Source of the DNA: Betaproteobacteria bacterium Ga0077523
GTDB lineage: Bacteria; Pseudomonadota; Gammaproteobacteria; Burkholderiales; Ga0077523
Direction: 5' to 3'
Length of the DNA: 64,000 bases
Assembly (NCBI GenBank): GCA_001464695.1
Contig: LNDQ01000114.1
Location: forward strand, 62,001 to 126,000
Under the pieces are notes generated by a model that was not told where the DNA came from, did not search any database, and saw nothing but the letters and a program-made list of their open reading frames with translations. Positions 47,715 through 54,997 of the stretch are shown here, in pieces. Position 1 is the first letter of the stretch. Every line of letters begins with the position of its first letter. Made by a program: the position numbers and the translations under genes.

Positions 47715-47960
47715 TCAGATGCCGAGGATCTTGCGCGCCTTCGCGAGAGTGTCCACGGATTCCTGATGCTTCCCGGCCTTGTGCAGCGCTTCGCCTTCGG
47801 CGCGCAGCTTGGTGACTTCGGCCATGTCGGCGGCGGCGAGTGTGGGTTTCTTGGCCAGCGCTTCGTCGATCGCCTTCATGTCGGCCGGGCAATGCATGGC
47901 CATCGCGGCGCTGCTGGCGACCGCAAGCGCGGCGGCAGCGAAGAGGGTGCGGATTTTCAT
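47715..47960 (-). CDS. Small exported helical protein
   Basis: 81 residues. Signal MKIRTLFAAAALAVASSAAMA, mature part HCPADMKAIDEALAKKPTL... with helices ending VDTLAKARKILGI. GAGGAGA lies eight bases before the ATG at 47960. Similar short periplasmic helical proteins are widespread in betaproteobacteria without known function. Paralogous to the downstream gene at 47385-47711. Confidence 0.75.
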   Translation of the reverse strand: MKIRTLFAAAALAVASSAAMAMHCPADMKAIDEALAKKPTLAAADMAEVTKLRAEGEALHKAGKHQESVDTLAKARKILGI

Positions 47961-48071
47961 GGGGGTCTCCTCGGAATCGGCAGGTTCCGGCAGTCTGCGG
48001 CGGAATGTCGCAGCCCGGAATGAAACGGAGTATAGCCACGCCGTCGGGCACGACAAGTTCGGCGGGGTAGA

Positions 48072-48737
48072 ATGAGTCTTGCTTCGAGGCCGCGAACCCT
48101 CACGATCGCCATGACCGAAGTCGACCTCATCGCGCCGCACATTTCCCGTCAGATAGTCACCGACCGCCTGAAGCGTGACATCACGCGCCTTCCCGCCGGC
48201 GACGCACTGCCGCTCTACCGGCATCCTCCGGAACGGGTTCCGGTGCCGGCTGCCGTCCTGGTGCCCCTGGTGAATCGGGCGAGCGGCCTGCAGGTCCTGC
48301 TGACCCAGCGCACGGCGCATCTCAATGACCACGCGGGCCAGATCAGTTTTCCGGGTGGCCGCGTCGATGCCGGCGACGTTGATCGCATCGATACCGCACT
48401 GCGTGAGACCGAGGAGGAAACCGGGCTCCCGCGGACCCACGTGGAGGTGCTGGGATTCCTGCCGGACTACGACATCATGACGGGCTTTCGCGTGACGCCT
48501 GTGGTGGGTTGGGTCGAACCGCCGTTCTCGTTGGCACCCGACCCCTTCGAGGTGGCCGAGATCTTCGAAGTCCCGCTCAATTTTATTCTGGACCCGGCCA
48601 ATCACCGCCGGAATTCGCGCACGGTGGACGATTGCACGCGGCACTTCTACTCGATGCCCTGGGAGGGTCGCAACATCTGGGGTGCCACGGCCGGCATGCT
48701 GCACACGCTCTATCGCTTGCTCGCCCAGGGCAACTGA
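48072..48737 (+). CDS. CoA pyrophosphatase (Nudix hydrolase, NudL type)
   Basis: 221 residues (208 if the ATG at 48111 is used). Nudix box variant GGRVDAGDVDRIDTALRETEEETGL, preceded by the CoA-family LLTQRTAHLNDHAGQISFPGG (UPF0035-type). The PAAVLVPLV and DFxxxP-like segments also fit YeaB/NudL. It hydrolyses CoA and derivatives to 3',5'-ADP and phosphopantetheine. The stop overlaps the ybaK-like start by one base. Confidence 0.9.
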   Translation: MSLASRPRTLTIAMTEVDLIAPHISRQIVTDRLKRDITRLPAGDALPLYRHPPERVPVPAAVLVPLVNRASGLQVLLTQRTAHLNDHAGQISFPGGRVDAGDVDRIDTALRETEEETGLPRTHVEVLGFLPDYDIMTGFRVTPVVGWVEPPFSLAPDPFEVAEIFEVPLNFILDPANHRRNSRTVDDCTRHFYSMPWEGRNIWGATAGMLHTLYRLLAQGN

Positions 48738-49237
48738 TGTCGTCGAAGGGCAAGGCGCCGGTCACGCCGGCGGTACGGGCATTGCGCGACCATCATGTGG
48801 CCTTCACCGATCACCTCTATACCTACGAGGAGCGTGGCGGCACGGCGGTGTCCGCGCGGGAACTCGGCGTCGACGAGCATGCTGTGGTGAAGACGCTGGT
48901 GATGGAGGACGAGACGAAGCGACCGATGGTGGTGCTCATGCACGGCGACATGCAGGTATCGACCAAGGAACTGGCGCGGGTCGTGGGCGTGAAGACCATC
49001 GCTCCGTGCAACCCAGACGTCGCTCAGCGGCATACCGGCTACATGGTCGGGGGTACTTCCCCTTTCGGGACCCGCAAGGCGATGCCCGTCTACATGGAAC
49101 GATCGATCCTCCATCTTGACCGGATCTGGATCAACGGCGGCAAGCGCGGGTATCTCGTCGGGTTGAATCCGAAGGACGCAGCCGGCATGCTCGAGCCGAC
49201 ATTGGTGCAAGTGGGTATCGCAGGCGACCATGATTGA
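48737..49237 (+). CDS. ybaK: YbaK/EbsC-type aminoacyl-tRNA deacylase
   Basis: 166 residues: YTYEERGGTAVSARELGVDEHAVVKTLVM, STKELARVVGVKTIAPCNPDVAQRHTGYMVGGTSPFGTRKAMPVYME, GGKRGYLVGLNP. The YbaK lysine in VVKTLV and the GGTSPFG loop are present. It hydrolyses mis-charged Cys-tRNA-Pro and related species in trans to prolyl-tRNA synthetase. TGATG overlap with the Nudix gene; 8-bp overlap with DUF3301. Confidence 0.92.
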   Translation: MSSKGKAPVTPAVRALRDHHVAFTDHLYTYEERGGTAVSARELGVDEHAVVKTLVMEDETKRPMVVLMHGDMQVSTKELARVVGVKTIAPCNPDVAQRHTGYMVGGTSPFGTRKAMPVYMERSILHLDRIWINGGKRGYLVGLNPKDAAGMLEPTLVQVGIAGDHD

Positions 49238-49562
49238 ATGGATTGTGCTGATCCTGGCTGTGGCCGGCGCGTGGTTCTGGCTCGATACACTGAAGGCGCG
49301 CGAGATCGCCCTGGCTGCCGGACAACGCGCCTGTGAATCGGAGAGCCTGCAGTTTCTCGACTGGACTGTGGCGCAGTCGAAACTGCGGCTGACCCGCAAC
49401 CACGAGGGCCAGGTCCGGCTGGCAAGGACTTATCGGTTCGAGTACAGCGAGAGCGGCAACGATCGCAACGTGGGAACCATCCAGCTGCTCGGTCGACGGG
49501 TCGTTGCGGTGGAACTCGCGCGGCAGTTGATTCGGGGCGATAACGTCATCCCGCTGCAATGA
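49230..49562 (+). CDS. DUF3301 membrane-anchored protein
   Basis: 110 residues. One N-terminal transmembrane helix (MIEWIVLILAVAGAWFWLDT), then a soluble domain: REIALAAGQRACESESLQFLDWTVAQSKLRL, RTYRFEYSESG, GTIQLLGRRVVAVEL. This is the DUF3301 pattern, unknown function. Overlaps ybaK by 8 bp and ends before a bidirectional terminator. Confidence 0.85.
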   Translation: MIEWIVLILAVAGAWFWLDTLKAREIALAAGQRACESESLQFLDWTVAQSKLRLTRNHEGQVRLARTYRFEYSESGNDRNVGTIQLLGRRVVAVELARQLIRGDNVIPLQ

Positions 49563-49594
49563 CCTCGAGCAGGTCCCCGGGGAGCATGAATGAA

Positions 49595-49617
49595 AAAGGC
49601 CCGCGCGAGCGGGCCTT
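49595..49617. terminator. Bidirectional intrinsic terminator
   Basis: AAAGGCCCGC-GCGA-GCGGGCCTTT, 10-bp stem with a GNRA-type loop. A-run on the left and T-run on the right serve the rightward Nudix-ybaK-DUF3301 operon and the leftward PEP-CTERM gene. Confidence 0.92.
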
Positions 49618-49640
49618 TCACATGACGGGTCGGACTCGAA

Positions 49641-50372
49641 TCAGCGATTGCGGCGACGGCGCGATCGAGCCACGGCGAAGGCCACCGCCACCCCACCCAC
49701 CAGCGCGAGCGAACCCGGTTCCGGCACGCGGGTCGTCGTCGCGCAGCCGTTGGCGTTGGTGCAGCCGGCGAACTCGAACGAACCCATGTTGGTCTGGAAT
49801 TTCACCGCAGCCGCATTGAGGTTCCAGGGAGTGGAGGTTGCCGAGGTCGGGGCGTTGCGGGTTAAGGTGAGGCGGAACGTGTCACCGGCGCCGCTGGCGA
49901 TGTCCTTGTCGGTACCCACGAGATCCTGCACCAGCAACCCGTCCTTGATGTCGCCGCCCGAGCAGTTGTTCGCAGCGAAGACGCATACGTCCACCGCATA
50001 GCCCCCGGGGAAGTTGCTCGGCGCGGGATTGAGCCCGTCGAAGTAGAGACCGCTCAACAGGCTCGCGTTGGTCGGATTCGGGTCGAAGTCGAGCCCGATG
50101 CTCATGAGCGCCGCCTGGGTCAGCGGGCCCGATTCCGACACCACGGTGTCGTTGGTCACGAGAAACCGCAGCACGAGTTGCGTGTTGGTGGCGCTGTAAA
50201 CCTGGACGTCGGCGAACGCGCTGAGTGCGGGTGAGGGCGAATCAAAGTAGAGCGTGAAGTTACCGCTTCCGCCCACCGCGATCGATTGGATCGGTGCGGC
50301 GGCGGTGGGGCCGGATACGGAAAGGGCTAGTGCCGCGGCAGCGGCGCTGATACATCCCCTGATTGACTTCAT
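49641..50372 (-). CDS. PEP-CTERM sorting-domain protein
   Basis: 243 residues. Signal MKSIRGCISAAAAALALSVSG..., a secreted beta-rich domain with two paired Cys (DVCVFAANNCSGG; FAGCTNANGCATT), then VPEPGSLALVGGVAVAFAVARSRRRRNR, the PEP-CTERM anchor and basic tail. Expected to be handled by exosortase (not in the window) and linked to extracellular matrix. ATG at 50372 after AGGAGTT. A sigma54-type promoter lies 55 bp upstream of the start. Confidence 0.92.
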   Translation of the reverse strand: MKSIRGCISAAAAALALSVSGPTAAAPIQSIAVGGSGNFTLYFDSPSPALSAFADVQVYSATNTQLVLRFLVTNDTVVSESGPLTQAALMSIGLDFDPNPTNASLLSGLYFDGLNPAPSNFPGGYAVDVCVFAANNCSGGDIKDGLLVQDLVGTDKDIASGAGDTFRLTLTRNAPTSATSTPWNLNAAAVKFQTNMGSFEFAGCTNANGCATTTRVPEPGSLALVGGVAVAFAVARSRRRRNR

Positions 50373-50725
50373 GAATGAGAACTCCTGTTGGAACTTGCGG
50401 GGAAAATCTAACAGTTCATTAGATTAGCAAGCTCCAAGCCACTCGGGCACAGAGTTGTACATCATTGATCTATAAGAATAACAACCGGATTCGCGAAGGA
50501 CCGTCTCTAAATGGAGACGTTTCTGGAAGAAAAGCCGACAATTTCAATCGGGTTGCATTGCCGTAGTTGGTCGGTCGGGTTACTCCGTGCTCGCCAGGTC
50601 CTGGTCGGGAAGGAATCGGTGCTGCTTCCGTTTTTCTGAGCCTGCGCCCCGAAAACTACGATTTGCCGAAGCTACGGGCCAAACTCAAACTGGCGTCGTC
50701 CGTTTCACGATCAAGGAGTCCGAGC
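50373..50725. other. Intergenic region between PEP-CTERM gene and flavin reductase operon
   Basis: About 350 bp, with an AT-rich core unusual for the window. It contains the sigma54 promoter (50427-50441), a perfect inverted repeat AATCTAA...TTAGATT (50405-50425) near the expected transcription start, and a second one, CGTCTC-TAAATG-GAGACG (50502-50519). The rightward operon promoter was not identified. Confidence 0.6.
50427..50441 (-). promoter_or_regulatory. sigma54 (RpoN) promoter for the PEP-CTERM gene
   Basis: Minus strand reads TGGCTTGGAGCTTGC followed by T. The GG and GC dinucleotides have exactly the spacing of the -24/-12 consensus TGGCACR-N4-TTGC. Transcription would start near 50415. 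PEP-CTERM genes under RpoN with PrsK/PrsR-type regulators are known in floc-forming betaproteobacteria. Confidence 0.7.
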
Positions 50726-51271
50726 GTGGCCGTCATCGACGTACCCGACCCGCAAGTCGCCCCAGCGCATGCGAGTTCCCACCCCGTACCCCGCCAAGCC
50801 TTCGTGAACGCCATGGCGCGTGCAGTCACCGGCGTATCGGTGGTCGCCACGGACGGCCCCGCGGGGCGCTTTGCGCTGACCGTGAGCGCCGTGGCTTCGG
50901 TTTCGGCTGAGCCGCCGCTGCTGCTGGCCTGTATCAGCCGTTGCAATCCGCTGCGCGCAGCCCTCCTCGGTAACGGCGTCTTCACCATCAGTCTGCTGGC
51001 GGCCGGGCAGGCAGAGGTCGCCGACGTCTGCGCCGGGCGCGGGCCAGGGCGGCCTTTCGACGTCGACGCGATCGCCTGGGGATCCGGTCGAGGCGGCCTA
51101 CCCGTGGTGGCAGGTTCGAGCGCCGTTTTCGAGTGCGTGCTCGAGACCGCCCACGAAGCCGGCAGCCACACGATCGTGATCGGTCGCGTGGTCGAGGCCG
51201 CCGCTGTCGACGCTGCCCCACTGCTCTACAGCCAGCGTCGCTACGGTCACCCCGAGCTGTGCGCGGCCTGA
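50726..51271 (+). CDS. Flavin reductase (two-component monooxygenase partner)
   Basis: 181 residues from a GTG with AAGGAG seven bases upstream; the longer frame from 50567 has no such support. Flavin-reductase-like fold: FVNAMARAVTGVSVVATDG, FALTVSAVASVSAEPPLLLACISRCNPL, GVFTISLLA, and C-terminal GSHTIVIGRVVEA and LLYSQRRYGHPE. Supplies reduced FAD/FMN to the HpaB-like oxygenase encoded 26 bp downstream. Confidence 0.92.
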   Translation: MAVIDVPDPQVAPAHASSHPVPRQAFVNAMARAVTGVSVVATDGPAGRFALTVSAVASVSAEPPLLLACISRCNPLRAALLGNGVFTISLLAAGQAEVADVCAGRGPGRPFDVDAIAWGSGRGGLPVVAGSSAVFECVLETAHEAGSHTIVIGRVVEAAAVDAAPLLYSQRRYGHPELCAA

Positions 51272-51296
51272 ACCTCATTCACCTCCGGAGTCGACG

Positions 51297-52802
51297 ATGA
51301 TCCGTACCGGCCAGCAGTACCGCGACAGTATCCGCGACGGACGCGTCGTGCACATCAACGGCGAGCGCGTCCGTGACGTGACGACGCACCCGATGTTCAA
51401 GCCTCTGGTGGACATCCGCGCGCAGATCTACGACATGCAGCACGACGCACGGACACGGTCCGTGATGACCTACCGCGATCCGGCCACCGCAGAGGACTTC
51501 GCGGTCGGCAACAAGCTCCCCTACGAACAGGCAGATTGGCACGCGAAACGGCGCGCCACCAACACGGTGCTCGAGGAGATAGGCGGTGTGGTCACCCGGG
51601 TGGGCGACGAAACCGTCGGCGAGATGTGGTCGCTGTTCGACGGGCGGGACGTGCTGAACGAGGTGGACCCGCAGTTCTCCGCCAACATCGAGAATCACAT
51701 CCGGAGCGTGCTGCGCGACGATCCGTTCCACGTATCGGCCAACACCGATCCGAAGGGCGACCGCTCCAAGCGGCCGCAGGACCAGGATCCCGACATGCTG
51801 TTGCACGTCGTGCGGGAGACCGACGCCGGTATCGTCGTCCGCGGTGCCAAGTACGAAACGGCTGCGGCCTACGCCAACCAGGCGTTCACCAAACCGACCA
51901 TCGCCAACTGGGGCGATGCGCAGCTCTCCGAATATGCTGTCGGGTTCGTGTGCGATCTCGGGTCGCCCAACCTCAAGTTCATCTGCCGCACCGGATTTAC
52001 CGGCCGTGCCCCGATCGATGACTATCCATTGTCGAACCGGTTCGACGAGGTCGACACGCTCGTCATCTTCGACGACGTGCTGATCCCGTGGGAAAACGTG
52101 CTGTTCTATCGCCATACTCGTGCCGCTACGTTCATCCGCGCGACGCTGCATCGCTACAGCGCGTTCGCATTCGTTCAGCGCAATCTCAAGATGGCCGACA
52201 TGATGATCGGCGCCGCTCTCTTGAATGTGCGCCAGACTGGTCTCGACAAGCAGCAGGCGGTGCAGGAGAAACTCTCGGCGCTCGCCGTCTATCGCGAAGG
52301 CATCAATGCCCACCTGACTGCGTCCATCGCGATGGCCGAACGCAGCCCCGGCGGGCTGCTCATGCCGAACCAGTCGCTGCTGTTCTCCGGGCGGGTGCTC
52401 GCCTGTTCGCAACTGCACGAGATGATGCACATCGCCCGTGAACTGTGCGGAGGGCAGATCTGCGTGACGCCCGACGCGGCCGCTTTCCGCGATCCCGAAA
52501 CCGCGCCCTGGCTGGAGAAGTTCTACACCGTCAACGACAACTGGGCCGCCGAAGATCGACGCCGCCTGCTCGCGTTCGCGCGCGATCTGCTCAACTCCGA
52601 CTACGCCGGCCACCGGCTGACGTTCCAGTTGTTCGCACAATCGCCGCCATTCGCGCACCTCGCTGCCGTGTACCGGAACTTCGATTGGGACGACACCGCG
52701 CGCTTCGTGCAGAAGTCCGCCGGATTGTCCGAGCGGGTGTTGGGCGGCGCGGCACCGTCCGCGACGAGCCCCGCGGCGCAGCCGGCGCGCAAGGTCGCCT
52801 GA
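51297..52802 (+). CDS. 4-hydroxyphenylacetate 3-hydroxylase (HpaB/PvcC) family monooxygenase
   Basis: 501 residues with the acyl-CoA-dehydrogenase-like HpaB fold. N-terminal RTGQQYRDSIRDGRVVHINGERV, DMLLHVVRETDAGIVVRGAKYETAAAYANQAF (flavin/substrate loop), FDDVLIPWENVLFYRH, and the helical C-terminal part RELCGGQICVTPDAAAF. FADH2-dependent oxygenase working with the adjacent flavin reductase. The gene context (RidA, deacylase, amine-dehydrogenase-like enzyme) suggests a nitrogenous substrate rather than 4-hydroxyphenylacetate. The last ~18 residues are a low-complexity Ala/Pro tail. Confidence 0.92.
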   Translation: MIRTGQQYRDSIRDGRVVHINGERVRDVTTHPMFKPLVDIRAQIYDMQHDARTRSVMTYRDPATAEDFAVGNKLPYEQADWHAKRRATNTVLEEIGGVVTRVGDETVGEMWSLFDGRDVLNEVDPQFSANIENHIRSVLRDDPFHVSANTDPKGDRSKRPQDQDPDMLLHVVRETDAGIVVRGAKYETAAAYANQAFTKPTIANWGDAQLSEYAVGFVCDLGSPNLKFICRTGFTGRAPIDDYPLSNRFDEVDTLVIFDDVLIPWENVLFYRHTRAATFIRATLHRYSAFAFVQRNLKMADMMIGAALLNVRQTGLDKQQAVQEKLSALAVYREGINAHLTASIAMAERSPGGLLMPNQSLLFSGRVLACSQLHEMMHIARELCGGQICVTPDAAAFRDPETAPWLEKFYTVNDNWAAEDRRRLLAFARDLLNSDYAGHRLTFQLFAQSPPFAHLAAVYRNFDWDDTARFVQKSAGLSERVLGGAAPSATSPAAQPARKVA

Positions 52803-52810
52803 GGATCTCC

Positions 52811-53230
52811 ATGCCGATCCACCGCCGCGTCCGCCCATTCAACACGCGCGACACCTATCCCGAACAGAAGCTCGACAACGATCTGTGTCACGTCGTGGTG
52901 GCACGCGGTGCGCAGGTGTTCGTGCGCGGCCAGGTGGGACAGACGCTCGACACGGCGCAGAACGTGTGTGTGGGCGATGCAGCCGGCCAGGCCGATCAGG
53001 CCATGCGCAATATCGCTCAACTGCTGGAAGAAGCGGGCAGCGAGCTCGGGCACATCTGCAAGATCACCATCTATCTCACCGATCCGCGCTATCGCGAAGG
53101 CGTGTATCGCACCGTGGGTCACTGGCTGAAAGGCGTCTACCCGGTCTCCACCGGACTCGTGGTATCGGCGCTCGCCCGGCCCGAATGGCTGGTGGAGATC
53201 GACGTGATCGCCGTCATCCCGGAATCCTGA
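52811..53230 (+). CDS. RidA family protein
   Basis: 139 residues. RidA/YjgF core: VFVRGQVGQTLDTAQNV, GDAAGQADQAMRNIAQLLEEAGSELGHICKITIYLTDPRYREGVYRTV, and STGLVVSALARPEWLVEIDVIAVI, with the conserved Arg replaced or shifted (SALARPEWLVEID). Hydrolyses reactive enamine/imine intermediates or catalyses a ring-opening deamination step in catabolic operons. 8 bp after the oxygenase gene. Confidence 0.9.
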   Translation: MPIHRRVRPFNTRDTYPEQKLDNDLCHVVVARGAQVFVRGQVGQTLDTAQNVCVGDAAGQADQAMRNIAQLLEEAGSELGHICKITIYLTDPRYREGVYRTVGHWLKGVYPVSTGLVVSALARPEWLVEIDVIAVIPES

Positions 53231-53299
53231 GGTGACCACCCCCCCGACTGGCCTTGCGGCCTCTCCTTCCGGGGGGCCAGCTAACTTGGGGCTGAGGCC

Positions 53300-53992
53300 G
53301 TGACCTTTTCGATCGCGGCGCGTTGTCCGCGTACGGGACGTTTCGCCATCGCAGTGAGTTCTTCCAGTCCCGCGGTAGCCGCGCGTTGCGCGCACGTCCG
53401 TCCCGGCGTCGGGGCCGCTGCATCGCAGAACATCACCGATCCAAGCCTGGGCCATCGACTGCTCGATCTGCTGGCCGCCGGTCGATCGGCCTCGGAGGCC
53501 TTGGCCGAGTTGCGGCGGACCACCGCACTGCTCGAGTTTCGCCAGCTCACCGTCGTCGACCGAACCGGTGGCGTGGCCGCATGGTCCGGTTCGCGTACCC
53601 TCGGTGTGCACGCGGCCGCCGAGGGTGACGGCGTCGTGGCTGCGGGAAATCTGTTGGCCGATACTGCGGTCCCGGTTGCGATGGTGCAAGCGTTCGCCAG
53701 CGCGGCGACGGGCGAGCTGGGTGATCGCATGGTGCGCGCGATGGAGGCTGGTCGCGATGCCGGCGGCGAAGCAGGTCCGGTCCATTCGGCCGGACTGCTC
53801 ATGGTCGATCGCGTGGCCTGGCCCGTGGCCGACCTGCGCATCGACTGGACCCATGGTGATCCGATCGCGGAGCTCGCCACCTTGTGGCGTCTCTGGAGGC
53901 CGCAGCTCGATGCCTATGTCACGCGTGCACTCGATCCGGCGAGCGCACCCGCATATGGCGTTGCCGGCGAGCACCGAGTCGTGCCTCGATGA
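53300..53992 (+). CDS. DUF1028 Ntn-hydrolase-like protein
   Basis: 230 residues from a GTG (53300). DUF1028 signature: MTFSIAARCPRTGRFAIAVSSSSPAVAARCAHVRPGVGAAASQN, LAAGRSASEALAEL, GVVAAGNLLAD and a C-terminal RIDWTHGDPIAELATLWRLW. Thought to be an Ntn hydrolase, found repeatedly next to RidA, M20 peptidases and aminotransferases, consistent with an amide bond in the substrate. Preceded by a short GC-rich intergenic repeat-like segment (53231-53299). Confidence 0.87.
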   Translation: MTFSIAARCPRTGRFAIAVSSSSPAVAARCAHVRPGVGAAASQNITDPSLGHRLLDLLAAGRSASEALAELRRTTALLEFRQLTVVDRTGGVAAWSGSRTLGVHAAAEGDGVVAAGNLLADTAVPVAMVQAFASAATGELGDRMVRAMEAGRDAGGEAGPVHSAGLLMVDRVAWPVADLRIDWTHGDPIAELATLWRLWRPQLDAYVTRALDPASAPAYGVAGEHRVVPR

Positions 53993-54066
53993 ATCTGCCG
54001 CGCGACCCGCTGCCGAGGCCTGTGCTACGCTCGGCCGCGTTGCCTTCCGGGCCCGATCCCGCGCGC

Positions 54067-54990
54067 ATGCGCTTCACGCTCCGACAGCTCGAGTACTTTG
54101 TCGCGGCCGGCGAAAGCGGCAGCGTGCGGCTCGCCGCGGAGCGCGTGAACATATCGCAGCCCTCGGTCTCCGCGGCGATCGCGCATCTGGAGGCAGAGTT
54201 TGGCGTCCAGCTGTTCGTGCGTCACCACGCACAAGGATTGTCGCTCACGCCGCAGGGTCAGCGACTGTTGCGCGAGGCGCGCGCTCTGCTGGCCCATGCG
54301 GAAGAGATCTCGGCCATCGCGAGCGAGTTGTCCGAAGGCGTGGCCGGCAGTCTCGCCGTCGGGTTCCTCGTCAGCGTGGCACCGCTTGTCATCCCGGAGA
54401 TCGTGCGTGGTTTCGCTGCCGCGCACGAGCGGGTGCGCCTCGAAGTCGTGGAGGACCATCATCGCGGCCTGATGGACGGGTTGCGGCACGGCCGTCTGTC
54501 CGCCGTCATCACCTACGATCTGGACGTGCCGACCGAGGTCGCCTTCGAGCCTCTGGTCGCGTTGCCACCGTACGCCCTGTTGCCAGCCGGTCATCCGTTC
54601 GCGGGTCGAGAGTCGCTTACGCTCGCTGAACTGTCGAACGAACCATACGTCCTGCTGGATCTGCCGCAGAGCCGCGAGTACTTTCTCGGCCTGTTCCTGC
54701 ACGAAGGGCTCGAACCGAAGGTGGTATCGGGGTCGCCGCATACCGAGGTGGTGCGTTCGCTGGTCGGCGCCGGTCACGGGTTCGGTCTCGCCAACCTGCG
54801 CCCGCGCAACCGGGCCGCGCTGGATGGAAGTCCACTCGCTTATGTGGCGCTGCACAGCCGGTATCGGCCGCTCACTCTCGGAATCGCGACGCTGGAGAGC
54901 GCGCGCAAGCCGCGCGCGCTGCTCGTATTCGAAGCGTATTGCCGCGCACACATCCATGCCGGTCACGTGCCGGGCATGACCGAGTCGTAG
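54067..54990 (+). CDS. LysR family transcriptional regulator
   Basis: 307 residues: winged HTH (MRFTLRQLEYFVAAGESGSVRLAAERVNISQPSVSAAIAHLEAEFG, residues 1-60) and a periplasmic-binding-like effector domain (90-300, GSLAVGFLVSVAPLVIPEIVRGF, GLANLRPRN). An in-frame ATG at 53989 overlaps the DUF1028 stop (ATGA); the 54067 start matches family N-termini, so the upstream one is an alternative. Lying inside the cluster in the same direction, it is the likely regulator of the pathway. Confidence 0.9.
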   Translation: MRFTLRQLEYFVAAGESGSVRLAAERVNISQPSVSAAIAHLEAEFGVQLFVRHHAQGLSLTPQGQRLLREARALLAHAEEISAIASELSEGVAGSLAVGFLVSVAPLVIPEIVRGFAAAHERVRLEVVEDHHRGLMDGLRHGRLSAVITYDLDVPTEVAFEPLVALPPYALLPAGHPFAGRESLTLAELSNEPYVLLDLPQSREYFLGLFLHEGLEPKVVSGSPHTEVVRSLVGAGHGFGLANLRPRNRAALDGSPLAYVALHSRYRPLTLGIATLESARKPRALLVFEAYCRAHIHAGHVPGMTES

Positions 54991-54997
54991 TTTCGGC

